DNA of 41,485 nt from Chitinophagales bacterium (GCA_015654695.1 JAATGJ010000087.1:1-41485), one strand, 5' to 3'; positions 17,597 to 25,975 are shown, numbered from the stretch's first letter. Notes: generated from the letters alone by a model not told the origin. Numbers and translations are program-made.

Positions 17597-18529
17597 ATGA
17601 ACACAAAACACAATACACTGCTTTCATTGAAAGAGGCTGGCAGAAGAAAGTTTATAGTAACAGCTACCAAAGCTGCAGGTGCAGCTATACTACTATCCTC
17701 GCCCCTACTGAGCTTTGCAGGTAGCCCTGGCGCAGGTTCCAAAATAATTACAGTAGGTGAGATCATGGATGCTTTTATCAGCGAAGTGCCGGGCGCCCCG
17801 TTTGCAACAACAGTAGATACCCTGAAGGCAGGCAACCGGGGTATTGCAGTCACAGGTATAGTTACTACCATGTTTGCAACCCTGGAAGTGATACAAAAAA
17901 CAATTGCCCTGGGCGCCAATTTTATTATTGCACATGAACCAACTTTCTATAATCACCTTGATGAAACCAACTGGCTGGAAAATGATGATGTTTACCGGTA
18001 TAAAGCGGACCTGCTGCAAAAACACCAGGTAGCCGTCTGGAGAAACCATGATTACATTCACACGCATATACCTGATGGTGTTATATCCGCCGTAATCGCC
18101 AGGCTTGGCTGGACTAACTATTATACTACCGGCACCAGTATGGCATTATTGCCCGCCATTAGTTTAAAGGAGTTGATACAACATGTAAAAGATAAACTGG
18201 GAATTGCTACGGTAAGATATATCGGTAACCTGGAGCAATCGTGTAAAAAAATCCTGCTGATGCCCGGCGCTGCGGGAGGAAAAAGACAGATAGACGCAAT
18301 GATGAAAAGAAAACCTGATGTCCTTGTATGTGGCGAAATACAAGAATGGGAAACAGCAGAGTATGTAAGAGATGCGCAAACCAAAGGTCAAAAACTTTCA
18401 TTGGTAGTACTGGGGCATATAGCCAGTGAAGAACCCGGATCGGAATACATGGCTGACTGGTTAAATAAAAAAATACCCGCTGTTAAAACAACCCATGTAC
18501 CGGCTACTAATTCTTTATCGTTTTTGTAA
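17597..18529 (+). CDS. Tat-exported NIF3-like dinuclear-metal protein
   Basis: A 310-residue member of the NIF3/YbgI family with an N-terminal twin-arginine-like signal (GRRKFIVTATKAAGAAI, Arg16-Arg17). Probable metal ligands are His113 (in IIAHEPTFYNH), His151-Asp152 (in RNHDYIH), and the C-terminal His274 and Glu278 in GHIASEEPGSEYM. The first site reads HE rather than the HH of canonical members. The family's reaction is poorly known; some members are thought to act as GTP cyclohydrolase-type or hydrolytic enzymes. Normal NIF3 proteins are cytoplasmic, so export is the unusual feature. The next gene follows after 46 bases and encodes a PQQ-dependent sugar dehydrogenase-like lipoprotein; both may be cotranscribed. 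Confidence 0.85.
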   Translation: MNTKHNTLLSLKEAGRRKFIVTATKAAGAAILLSSPLLSFAGSPGAGSKIITVGEIMDAFISEVPGAPFATTVDTLKAGNRGIAVTGIVTTMFATLEVIQKTIALGANFIIAHEPTFYNHLDETNWLENDDVYRYKADLLQKHQVAVWRNHDYIHTHIPDGVISAVIARLGWTNYYTTGTSMALLPAISLKELIQHVKDKLGIATVRYIGNLEQSCKKILLMPGAAGGKRQIDAMMKRKPDVLVCGEIQEWETAEYVRDAQTKGQKLSLVVLGHIASEEPGSEYMADWLNKKIPAVKTTHVPATNSLSFL

Positions 18530-18575
18530 TCAAAAGCTTATGTTTGTTATTTTTACAATTCATAAAATAAAATTC

Positions 18576-19814
18576 ATGCAAGCGAAAAACTTTTTGTGTT
18601 TACCAGTTATCCTGGTCTCAATTTATATAACCGGGTGCGGAAACAATACCGGTTCTTCAGATGCTGCTGACGTAGTTGACTCTCCGAAAACCACCCCTGT
18701 TGAAACCTTAAAAGCGAATACGGATTATAAACCAGCGTTCGAAGGACAAACAAGAATTGCGGCGGTAAAAACTGTTACACCCTATACTGTTGAAAAAATT
18801 GGCACGGACATAGGAAGACCATGGGCGATTGTTCCCCTTCCGGGTGGAAGATTACTGATCACAGATAAAACCGGGTACATGCAAATTCGTGGCGCTGATG
18901 GGGCGTTGGTAAAAAAGATCACAGGCTTTCCTGAAGTAGATGCCGAAGAACAGGGCGGTATGCTGGACGTGGCACTTGATCCTGCTTTTGCAAAAAATAG
19001 AATTATTTATTGGGTATTTTCTGAAAAATACGGAGCAGGTAACCTGACGGCTGTTGCCAAAGGCCAGTTAGATGAAACCACCGCAACTATTCAAAATCCT
19101 GTGGTGATCTTTCGCGCTACCCCGGCATTGGACAGCAAGAAGCATTTTGGATCAAGGCTGGTGTTTGATATAGATGGAAATCTTTTTGTTAGCGCCGGGG
19201 AAAGATCTATCCTGGAAGGCAGGGTGCAGGCACAATCACTTAGTTCAGGATTGGGAAAGATATTTAAAATAACAAAAGAAGGTAAACCGGCTCCGGGCAA
19301 TCCATTCCTGCAGCAAAAAGATGCCATGCCTGAAATCTATTCGTATGGACATCGCAATCCACAAAGCCTGGATATACATCCTGTGACAGGAGAATTATGG
19401 GAAGCTGAATTTGGACCACGGGGTGGCGATGAACTCAATATTATAAAACCGGGAAAGAATTATGGCTGGCCGGTTATTACGTATGGTCTTGAATACGACG
19501 GTAGAAAAATCGGGGATTCTATACAACAGAAAGCCGGAATGGAACAACCGGTATATTACTGGGATCCTGTGCATTCACCGGGTGGTATGGTATTCTATAC
19601 CGGTGATGCTATTCCCGAATGGAAAAATAACCTGTTCCTGAGCGGACAAAGCAGCACTCATATAGCCCGGCTTGTTATTGAAAACAATAAAGTGGTGGGA
19701 GAAGAAAGCTTACTGGCGGATAAAAAAGAACGCATCCGTGATGTGGCTTATTATAATGAGATGCTCTACGCTGTTACTGATAACGGCAGCCTTTACCGGA
19801 TCAGCAAGAAATAA
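18576..19814 (+). CDS. PQQ-dependent sugar (sorbosone/glucose) dehydrogenase-like lipoprotein
   Basis: A 412-residue lipoprotein with a signal ending SIYITGC (Cys21 lipidated) and a six-bladed propeller of the glucose/sorbosone dehydrogenase family. Clear landmarks are GRPWAIVPLPGGRLLITDK, EQGGMLDVALDP, FSEKYG, the central block SYGHRNPQSLDIHP and EFGPRGGDELNIIKPGKNYGWP, and WDPVHSPGGM. These surround the PQQ and calcium site in the soluble glucose dehydrogenases. It would oxidise aldose sugars in the periplasm and pass electrons to the respiratory chain, but aldose sugar dehydrogenases in this family differ in substrate. The frame runs open from 18495; the ATG at 18576 is chosen because the lipoprotein signal begins there. 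Confidence 0.9.
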   Translation: MQAKNFLCLPVILVSIYITGCGNNTGSSDAADVVDSPKTTPVETLKANTDYKPAFEGQTRIAAVKTVTPYTVEKIGTDIGRPWAIVPLPGGRLLITDKTGYMQIRGADGALVKKITGFPEVDAEEQGGMLDVALDPAFAKNRIIYWVFSEKYGAGNLTAVAKGQLDETTATIQNPVVIFRATPALDSKKHFGSRLVFDIDGNLFVSAGERSILEGRVQAQSLSSGLGKIFKITKEGKPAPGNPFLQQKDAMPEIYSYGHRNPQSLDIHPVTGELWEAEFGPRGGDELNIIKPGKNYGWPVITYGLEYDGRKIGDSIQQKAGMEQPVYYWDPVHSPGGMVFYTGDAIPEWKNNLFLSGQSSTHIARLVIENNKVVGEESLLADKKERIRDVAYYNEMLYAVTDNGSLYRISKK

Positions 19815-19857
19815 GGATAATCATCTGCTGTTGCGAACTGTACATAAATAATACAAA

Positions 19858-20352
19858 ATGAGAAATCAAATTGGCCTTACCGCGATTTTTATGATGGTAG
19901 TGTCCTGCGGTGCACCTGTTCAAAATAATGAACCAACGCCTTCAAATAATGAAACAAAGCCGTTAACGATACCCATAGAAGGAACCTGGAAACTTCTTAC
20001 CGGTACCCTGGTAGAAAAAGGTGATACCGTTGTTACCGATTATACAAAAGACAGGGAATTTATCAAGATCATTAATCATACGCATTTTGCATTTTTTAGC
20101 CATGATCTGAATAAAGGAAAAAACGCTGATTCCGCATTCTCATCCGGTGGTGGTAGCTACTCGTTGAAGGATAGCCTTTATACCGAGCGCCTGGTATATT
20201 GCAGCGACAGGCAATGGGAAGGAAATGATTTTCCTTTCACCGTTACCATTAACAATGATACTTTAATTCAGCAGGGTATAGAGAAGATTGAAAACATTGG
20301 AGTGAACAGGATCAATATTGAAAAATATATCCGGGTTAAAGATCAGCACTAA
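19858..20352 (+). CDS. Small lipoprotein, lipocalin-like
   Basis: A 164-residue lipoprotein with a signal ending MMVVSC (Cys17) followed by a Pro/Asn-rich linker. The mature domain begins with IEGTWKLLTGTLVEKGDTV and contains alternating strands such as REFIKIINHTHFAFFSHD and YSLKDSLYTERLVY, the layout of the lipocalin-like lipoproteins common in Bacteroidota. Function is unknown. It lies 43 bases after the sugar dehydrogenase and five bases before the next gene, so it is probably part of one plus-strand transcript. Confidence 0.8.
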   Translation: MRNQIGLTAIFMMVVSCGAPVQNNEPTPSNNETKPLTIPIEGTWKLLTGTLVEKGDTVVTDYTKDREFIKIINHTHFAFFSHDLNKGKNADSAFSSGGGSYSLKDSLYTERLVYCSDRQWEGNDFPFTVTINNDTLIQQGIEKIENIGVNRINIEKYIRVKDQH

Positions 20353-20357
20353 AACAC

Positions 20358-20744
20358 ATGGCACAGGAATTGGTCTCAAGAGTCTGGCAAATACATAGCC
20401 TGTTCGGCAAGGTTACCCCGGGGCTGCTTACCTGGAGCCATGGCCAGGTAGTCTTTATTACAGAAGAAGGAATACAATTCAATGAACCACTTTCCGGGCT
20501 AAAGAATGTGACATGGCCATTTTTGCGTATGGGTGTAGGATTTGATACCGTGGTAAACGGAAAAAAATATAAATTCTCATTCACCAAACCCAACCCGTCA
20601 GCTCCTGAACTGGATGATACGCTGGAAGAACAATTACTACGGTTTACTGATGCAGGCCGGCTCTGGGATTCGATCAAAACGCTAAGAAATGTAAAGCAGG
20701 ATAAGGAAACGACAAAAACCTGGAAGGAAATATTGAAAAGATAA
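20358..20744 (+). CDS. Conserved hypothetical protein, 128 residues
   Basis: A soluble 128-residue protein without a signal peptide. It shows a run of short beta strands (GLLTWSHGQVVFIT, GIQFNEPLSG, VTWPFLRMG, KYKFSFTKP) followed by a helix (TLEEQLLRFTDAGRLWDSIKTLRN), the pattern of a PH/GRAM-like fold, but I do not recognise a named family. It starts five bases after the lipoprotein stop codon, so translation is probably coupled. The function cannot be inferred. The gene is convergent with the next one, with about 55 bases between stop codons. Confidence 0.65.
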   Translation: MAQELVSRVWQIHSLFGKVTPGLLTWSHGQVVFITEEGIQFNEPLSGLKNVTWPFLRMGVGFDTVVNGKKYKFSFTKPNPSAPELDDTLEEQLLRFTDAGRLWDSIKTLRNVKQDKETTKTWKEILKR

Positions 20745-20798
20745 GACGTAATGACCGCATTTGTTATTGATCCTAACAAACCTACCGGCGGAAACTCT

Positions 20799-21254
20799 TT
20801 ACTCCTTTCCAAACAATTTATCAATATCTTTTTCAGACCAATAAGTATAACCATCACTTGTGTAAAACATGATACCAAGGCCCCCTATTAACCGGTAATA
20901 CTGCACATTAACACCCGTAGTTCCTAAATTAAAAGTCCGGGAGTATTTTTTGTTTTTCTTATTCTCTTTAAGAAAAAAGCTTTTTAAAATACTGTATAGT
21001 TTATTATACGTTCCACCTGTATTTTTAAAAGTTATACTGAAGTAATTATTCTTTGGCTGCTCCCGTACATCTTTTATGAACAACAAATAGGTAGTATCCG
21101 CGCCGGAATTAATGTATTCCATTTTAGCTTTTGTAATGCCCCCAAATTTTAACCTGCCGATCAGTTTCCAGTCAGCAGATTCCCTTTCTTCAATTTGTGA
21201 ATGACCTGCCAGACAGCCGATTACTAAAATACTTACGAGGATAATTCTTTTCAT
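20799..21254 (-). CDS. Small exported protein of unknown family
   Basis: A 151-residue protein with a signal peptide (MKRIILVSILVIGCLAGHSQ). The mature part, rich in Lys and aromatic residues, holds strands such as ADTTYLLFIKDVREQ and FSITFKNTGGTYNKL and a C-terminal TYWSEKDIDKLFGK. I do not recognise a family. The frame extends five codons upstream; the ATG at 21254 is chosen because the signal peptide begins there. It diverges from the Crp/Fnr regulator, with about 170 bases between the start codons. Confidence 0.65.
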   Translation of the reverse strand: MKRIILVSILVIGCLAGHSQIEERESADWKLIGRLKFGGITKAKMEYINSGADTTYLLFIKDVREQPKNNYFSITFKNTGGTYNKLYSILKSFFLKENKKNKKYSRTFNLGTTGVNVQYYRLIGGLGIMFYTSDGYTYWSEKDIDKLFGKE

Positions 21255-21427
21255 TTGCTGCAATATCATGAATAATTTATTGCCAATAAATATACAATAA
21301 CTATATCGTATAAAATAAATGCCGCCGGGTACTGCATCTTTTTTGTGCGGTGGCGCTGCAGCGATGATATGCCTCCCGGATAAATCGTTTTTTCTTTCTT
21401 ATTTTTAACAACTGCATTTTTCGCCGG

Positions 21428-21991
21428 ATGGAACAATTATTAAACCATATAAAAAACTATTCCCCGCTTAGTACGGAAGCCCAATATGCCCTGCATGATT
21501 GTTTTGAACAGGTGGTATTTTCTAAAAATGAATACCTGCTGATGGAAGGAAAAATTTGCAGGCACTTATATTTTTTGCAGCAGGGTGCGTTGAGAGGATT
21601 TTATACCGTTGATGGAAAAGAGATCACGCACTGGTTTGGTTTCGAAAATGATTTCGTCACCTCCTTTCACAGTTTTATTACACAGGAACCAGCCGTAGAA
21701 AATATCCAGTTGCTGGAAGGCAGTATTTTATGGGCTATTTCCAAAGATACTTTGGACGGATTATTTAACCAGTACCATGAAATAGAAAGACTGGTAAGAA
21801 TTGCGTATGAAAAATATTATATCCGTCTGGAGGAGCGGTATGTAAATGCCCAGTTTAAAACAGCTACTGAGCGTTATGAAAACCTGCTGCGCCAAACGCC
21901 TCATATACCTGGACGGGTTTCATTGGGCCATATCGCTTCTTACCTGGGTATCAGCCAGGAAACGCTGAGCCGGATACGCAGCCGCTTTTAA
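21428..21991 (+). CDS. Crp/Fnr family transcriptional regulator
   Basis: A 187-residue regulator with an N-terminal cyclic-nucleotide-binding-type beta roll (about 10-120; YLLMEGKICRHLYFLQQGALRGFY is the typical core) and a short C-terminal helix-turn-helix (VSLGHIASYLGISQETLSRIRSRF, 164-187). No cysteine cluster for an iron-sulfur centre is present and the cAMP-phosphate-binding Arg-Ser pair is not evident, so this belongs to the Bacteroidota Crp-like proteins that lack a known ligand. An inverted repeat typical of the family sits just after this gene, before the YiaA/B-like gene, and is a likely target. ATG at 21428. Confidence 0.92.
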   Translation: MEQLLNHIKNYSPLSTEAQYALHDCFEQVVFSKNEYLLMEGKICRHLYFLQQGALRGFYTVDGKEITHWFGFENDFVTSFHSFITQEPAVENIQLLEGSILWAISKDTLDGLFNQYHEIERLVRIAYEKYYIRLEERYVNAQFKTATERYENLLRQTPHIPGRVSLGHIASYLGISQETLSRIRSRF

Positions 21992-22006
21992 CATTTATCG
22001 TTTCGC

Positions 22007-22026
22007 TTTTTGACGGATGTCAAAAA
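22007..22026. promoter_or_regulatory. Crp/Fnr-type operator upstream of the YiaA/B-like gene
   Basis: TTTTTGAC (22007-22014), a four-base spacer GGAT, and GTCAAAAA (22019-22026) form a perfect inverted repeat. TTGAC-N4-GTCAA is a classic Crp/Fnr-family operator shape. It begins 16 bases after the stop codon of the Crp/Fnr gene and is centred at about 22016.5. With a start site inferred near 22059 this is about -42, the usual class-II activator position. Confidence 0.75.
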
Positions 22027-22045
22027 TGCCGCCGGGCAACCCGGA

Positions 22046-22053
22046 TATTTTTG
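22046..22053 (+). promoter_or_regulatory. Bacteroidota-type -7 promoter box
   Basis: TATTTTTG fits the Bacteroidota consensus TAnnTTTG and lies 19 bases before the ATG of the YiaA/B-like gene. A start site would be about six bases further on. A GC-rich hairpin (CCGGG-N3-CCCGG, 22032-22044) occupies the region between this box and the Crp/Fnr site. There is no clear -33 element, which agrees with dependence on an activator. Confidence 0.5.
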
Positions 22054-22071
22054 TTTCATTAAAAAATAAAT

Positions 22072-22482
22072 ATGGAACAAAAACAAAGTCAACAACCTTC
22101 TGCCGCTTTTATCGCAGCCTCATGGGCGGCATTGTTTATTGGTGTCATTGCTTTTCTTATTGGCTTATGGAACGCAGACATGGAGCTGAATGAAAAAGGT
22201 TATTATTTTACCGTATTAATGTTTGGCCTGTTCTCCGCCATTTCTTTACAAAAAGCCGTTCGTGACCAAATGGAAGGAATACCGGTTACGAATATCTACC
22301 ATGGTCTTGCCTGGTTCAGCACTCTTTTATCCATCGTATTATTGACGGTAGGACTGTGGAATGCGGAGATGACAAAAAGTGAAAAAGGTTTTTATGCGAT
22401 GTCATTCGTTCTCAGTTTGTTCGCCGCCATCGCTGTACAGAAAAATACCAGGGATGTCAAAGCCCGGCAAAACAAAGAATGA
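22072..22482 (+). CDS. YiaA/YiaB-like inner-membrane protein
   Basis: A 136-residue membrane protein made of two tandem copies of a two-helix unit. The repeats are readable as FLIGLWNADMELNEKGYYF and LTVGLWNAEMTKSEKGFYA, each followed by a second hydrophobic helix and a charged R/K-D-type turn. This duplicated layout is that of the YiaA/YiaB two-helix domain family, whose function is unknown. It directly follows the Crp/Fnr gene and has a Crp/Fnr-type operator and promoter box in front, so it is probably under that regulator's control. ApbE follows after 63 bases. ATG at 22072. Confidence 0.88.
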   Translation: MEQKQSQQPSAAFIAASWAALFIGVIAFLIGLWNADMELNEKGYYFTVLMFGLFSAISLQKAVRDQMEGIPVTNIYHGLAWFSTLLSIVLLTVGLWNAEMTKSEKGFYAMSFVLSLFAAIAVQKNTRDVKARQNKE

Positions 22483-22545
22483 TAACTATATGACCGTACA
22501 TAAGGTATTAGTAATAAATTTACAGGCTATCTTAATGCAACCTAT

Positions 22546-23559
22546 TTGAAACGTAATTTTTTACTGTTTTGTTTTTTGCATGTTTGCTGCTTGCTGCATG
22601 CGCAGCCAAAACGTTTTTCATTTATGCAGCCAAAAATGGGTTCACCTTTTAACCTGATCTTTTATTCTGATGACTCTGTAAAGGCAGCTACGCTGGCTGA
22701 CCGCTCTTTTCACCTCGTTGATTCGCTGAATCTTATTTTCAGTGATTATATCCCCGCCAGTGAATTGAACCGGTTAAGCGCCTCTGCAGGTAAGGATAGT
22801 TTTGTTTGGGTATCGCCGCTATTATATGATATGATTGTAACCAGTAAACAAGCCTGGGAAAAAAGCGAAGGCGCTTTTGATATTACCATTGGCCCATTGA
22901 GCCGCTTATGGCGCCAGGCAAGAAAAGAAAACCGTTTCCCTTCCGAAAAAGAAATAAGAACAGCCCGGGAAGCGACCGGTTTTGATAAAATACTAATTGA
23001 TACCAGCACGCATAGTATCCAATTGATGCAACAAGGCATGCAACTTGATCCCGGCGGTATAGGCAAAGGGTTTGTTGCCCAGCAAGTCGTAGATTTTTTA
23101 CGCTCCAATGGTATTCACTCCATGCTTGCAGGAGCGGCGGGCGATATTGTATGCGGTGAACCGCCCCCGGCAAAAAATGGCTGGAGTATCGGTGTGAACA
23201 TGCCTGAACATGCCCATGATCTCATGAACAACAGCATCGAACTCAGCAACAAAGCGGTATCAACTTCCGGTGATGTTTACCAGTATATTGAACATAAAGA
23301 GAAAAAGTATTCACATATCATTGATCCGCGAACGGGTTATGGTGTTACCTTCCGGCGTAATGTGACGATCATTGCAAAAGATGGCGCTACAGCCGACTGG
23401 CTGGCTACAGCCTGCAGCATCCTCACTGTACGTAAAGCAAAAAAATTGGTGAAACAATATCATGCAGAACTTCTCATCACACAATTAAAAAAGAAAAAGA
23501 TAAGGGTACAAACAACAGCAGGTATGAAAGCCTGGTGGAAAAAGAATAAGATTGAATAA
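22546..23559 (+). CDS. apbE: FAD:protein FMN transferase (ApbE family)
   Basis: A 337-residue exported ApbE protein that attaches FMN through a phosphoester to a Thr or Ser of a target protein in the periplasm. A signal peptide (MKRNFLLFCFLHVCCLLHAQ) is followed by MGSPFNLIF, DPGGIGKGFVAQ (flavin site), SGDVYQYIEHKEKKYSHIIDP and the C-terminal block DWLATAC. The start is TTG at 22546, not ATG: the first in-frame ATG (residue 27) would remove the signal peptide. No target protein with the (S/T)GA(S/T) acceptor motif was recognised nearby. It lies 34 bases before an SUMF1-domain gene, then a Gfo/Idh gene, in what looks like an operon. Confidence 0.92.
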   Translation: MKRNFLLFCFLHVCCLLHAQPKRFSFMQPKMGSPFNLIFYSDDSVKAATLADRSFHLVDSLNLIFSDYIPASELNRLSASAGKDSFVWVSPLLYDMIVTSKQAWEKSEGAFDITIGPLSRLWRQARKENRFPSEKEIRTAREATGFDKILIDTSTHSIQLMQQGMQLDPGGIGKGFVAQQVVDFLRSNGIHSMLAGAAGDIVCGEPPPAKNGWSIGVNMPEHAHDLMNNSIELSNKAVSTSGDVYQYIEHKEKKYSHIIDPRTGYGVTFRRNVTIIAKDGATADWLATACSILTVRKAKKLVKQYHAELLITQLKKKKIRVQTTAGMKAWWKKNKIE

Positions 23560-23592
23560 GATTCCTTACTTTTAAAACAACAATAATTACAT

Positions 23593-24543
23593 TTGAAACG
23601 ATCTTGCTTTTTTATTGCGTCCCTGGTTTTGTTTTGCGGCGTTTGGGCGCAAAATGATACCACTAAGTCTTACCTGCAATCCATTCCCGGAACAAATATC
23701 TCTTTCAGGATCGTGGCTATACCCGCTTCCCAATTTACAATGGGAAGTAACAAAGCAGATAAGTCAGCAGAAAAAGATGAATTACCACCGCATACTGTTA
23801 GCATCAGCGCTTTCTGGATAGGTGCGTACGAAGTAACCTACGATGAATTTAATCTTTTCGCGGAAGATGAATCTATTACTCAAAACTCAGATGTGGATGC
23901 TATCACCCGTCCAAGCCAGCCTTATATTGACGTAACTTTAGGTATGGGCAAAACAGGAGGATACCCGGCTAATAGCATGCAGCAATATGGAACCCTTATG
24001 TATTGCCGCTGGTTGTATCAAAAAACAGGTATCTTCTTCCGGCTGCCTACAGAAGCTGAATGGGAATATGCCTGTGATGGAGGAGCTGCTACTGCATATC
24101 CTTTTGGTGAAGATGCAAAAGAGCTGAACAAATATGCATGGTATAAAAATAACAGTGATAACCATTACCATAAAGTAGGTGAATTGCAGCCGAACAAATG
24201 GGGATTATATGATATGCTGGGAAATGTAGCCGAATGGACGATGGATCAATATGATGAAACCGCCTATTTAAAACAAGAAAACACCAACGATCCGGTAGTC
24301 CTTCCAACCAGTCGCCATCCAAGGGCAGTAAGAGGAGGAAGTTATAGAGATGAAGCCAGTGCATTACGTCCGGCCAACAGGCTTAAATCTGATCCGGTCT
24401 GGAACAGGCGTGATCCGCAAGTACCTAAAAGCCGTTGGTGGAATGCCGATGCACCCTTTGTAGGGTTTCGTATAATCCGCCCGCTTAAACAACCATCTGC
24501 TGAAGAAGCAGAATTTTTTTTTACAACTTATTTAAATCAATAA
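23593..24543 (+). CDS. Exported SUMF1/formylglycine-generating-enzyme-like protein
   Basis: A 316-residue protein with a signal peptide (MKRSCFFIASLVLFCGVWAQ) and one SUMF1 (FGE-sulfatase) domain. Typical landmarks are FTMGSNK (about 49-55), YEVTYDEFNLF, RLPTEAEWEYAC, GNVAEWTMDQY, RAVRGGSYRDE and FVGFRIIRP. The paired copper-binding cysteines of true formylglycine-generating enzymes are not evident, so sulfatase activation is unlikely; related proteins serve as structural or binding partners. No sulfatase gene is adjacent. The start is TTG at 23593; the signal peptide depends on it. It is 18 bases upstream of a Gfo/Idh gene, a pairing that suggests a joint role on exported sugar substrates. 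Confidence 0.88.
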   Translation: MKRSCFFIASLVLFCGVWAQNDTTKSYLQSIPGTNISFRIVAIPASQFTMGSNKADKSAEKDELPPHTVSISAFWIGAYEVTYDEFNLFAEDESITQNSDVDAITRPSQPYIDVTLGMGKTGGYPANSMQQYGTLMYCRWLYQKTGIFFRLPTEAEWEYACDGGAATAYPFGEDAKELNKYAWYKNNSDNHYHKVGELQPNKWGLYDMLGNVAEWTMDQYDETAYLKQENTNDPVVLPTSRHPRAVRGGSYRDEASALRPANRLKSDPVWNRRDPQVPKSRWWNADAPFVGFRIIRPLKQPSAEEAEFFFTTYLNQ

Positions 24544-24561
24544 TACACTCAATCTTTAATT

Positions 24562-25881
24562 ATGGAACCCAATAAATCACGCAGAGATTTTATAAGACAA
24601 TCCGGTATCATTGCCGGCGGCCTTGCTATATTACCGAATATGGCCGGGGCTAATTTTTATTCAGGCGCCAATGATACTATAAAAATCGCCCTGGTAGGTT
24701 GCGGTGGTCGCGGCACGGGAGCCGCTACGCAGGCGCTGCTCTCTAAGCAGAATGTAAAATTAGTTGCCATGGCCGATGCATTCCGTGACCAACTGGACAA
24801 ATGCTATAAGGAATTGACCGCTGGCGATTCGGATGAAGGCAAAACTGTAAAAGACAAAGTAGATGTACCGGATGAAAGAAAATTCACCGGCTTTGAAGGG
24901 TATCTTAAAGCCATTGCGCTGGCGGATGTGGTGATCCTGGCTACACCTCCGGGTTTCAGACCCATTCATTTTGAAGAATGTATCAGGCAAAACAAACATG
25001 TATTCATGGAAAAGCCCGTAGCTACCGATCCCGCCGGTATAAAAAAAGTATTGGAGGCTGCGGCTATCGCCAAACAAAAGAAATTGAATGTAGTTGTAGG
25101 TTTGCAGCGCAGGTACCAGAATTCTTACCTTGAATTATATAAACGCAAAGACCAGATCGGTGATATAACTTCTGCCCAAGCCTGGTGGAATAATGATGGT
25201 GTATGGGTGAGAAAAAGACAGCCTGAACAAACTGAAATGGAATACCAGATGCGGAACTGGTACTACTTTGTATGGCTTTGCGGTGATCATATTACCGAAC
25301 AGCATATTCATAATTTAGATGTAGTGAACTGGTTCAAAGGCGGCTATCCTGTAAAAGCGCAGGGCATGGGTGGCCGCGAGGTACGCAAAGGAAAAGATTA
25401 CGGTGAGATCTTTGATCATCATTATGTCGAATTTCAGTATGCCGATGGATCTGTATTGAATAGTCAATGCCGCCATATACCCAGGACCATGAGCCGGGTA
25501 GATGAATTATTGATAGGTACGAAAGGAAATATCTTTTGTGATGCCGCCAGGATCAATGATCATAAAGGAAAATTGATCTACCAGTTTGATAAAAGCAAAG
25601 AGAACAATCCATACCAGACTGAGCACGATGCATTATTTGCTGCCATTGCCAAAGGTGAATACAAATATGCTGACGCAGATAATGGCGCATACAGCACCAT
25701 GACATCAATACTTGGACGAATGGCTACCTATACCGGGCAAATAATAGAATGGGACAAAGCCCTGAATTCAGGCATCAGCCTTCAGCCAAAAGTTTACGAC
25801 TGGAATGCAGCGCCCCCGGTGCTTCCGAATGATGCGGGCATCTATGCAGCCGCTGTCCCGGGAGTTTCTAAATATGTGTAG
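24562..25881 (+). CDS. Tat-exported Gfo/Idh/MocA family oxidoreductase
   Basis: A 439-residue NAD(P)-dependent oxidoreductase. It starts with a Tat signal (KSRRDFIRQSGIIAGG), followed by a Rossmann fold with VGCGGRGTG (about 50-58), the catalytic EKP in HVFMEKPVATD, and HITEQHIHNLDVVNWF, which is the usual sugar-binding His region of Bacteroidota members. Tat export implies folding with its cofactor in the cytoplasm. These enzymes are associated with keto-sugar intermediates in glycan use. It is the last gene of the YiaAB-ApbE-SUMF1 run and is followed by a hairpin. ATG at 24562. Confidence 0.92.
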   Translation: MEPNKSRRDFIRQSGIIAGGLAILPNMAGANFYSGANDTIKIALVGCGGRGTGAATQALLSKQNVKLVAMADAFRDQLDKCYKELTAGDSDEGKTVKDKVDVPDERKFTGFEGYLKAIALADVVILATPPGFRPIHFEECIRQNKHVFMEKPVATDPAGIKKVLEAAAIAKQKKLNVVVGLQRRYQNSYLELYKRKDQIGDITSAQAWWNNDGVWVRKRQPEQTEMEYQMRNWYYFVWLCGDHITEQHIHNLDVVNWFKGGYPVKAQGMGGREVRKGKDYGEIFDHHYVEFQYADGSVLNSQCRHIPRTMSRVDELLIGTKGNIFCDAARINDHKGKLIYQFDKSKENNPYQTEHDALFAAIAKGEYKYADADNGAYSTMTSILGRMATYTGQIIEWDKALNSGISLQPKVYDWNAAPPVLPNDAGIYAAAVPGVSKYV

Positions 25882-25919
25882 GGGATGGTTCTCACGAATC
25901 ATTATCAAGATTTTTGCAG

Positions 25920-25975
25920 GAAAGACGGGAAGGCGATAAGAAATCGCAAGTTGAAATCAAAACTTCCCGTCTTTC
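25920..25975. terminator. Long nested hairpin, probable bidirectional terminator
   Basis: GAAAGACGGGAAG (25920-25932) and CTTCCCGTCTTTC (25963-25975) are perfectly complementary over 13 bases. The 30-base loop contains a second small stem, GCGAT (25933-25937) with ATCGC (25943-25947). It sits between the ends of two convergent genes (25881 and 26040), with T-rich sequence following on the plus strand, which fits a shared terminator. Confidence 0.6.

Noticed and set aside
21354-21363. CGCTGCAGCG palindrome upstream of the Crp/Fnr gene as an operator
   Set aside because: It does not resemble the TTGAC-N4-GTCAA site found downstream, and a 10-bp GC palindrome can occur by chance.
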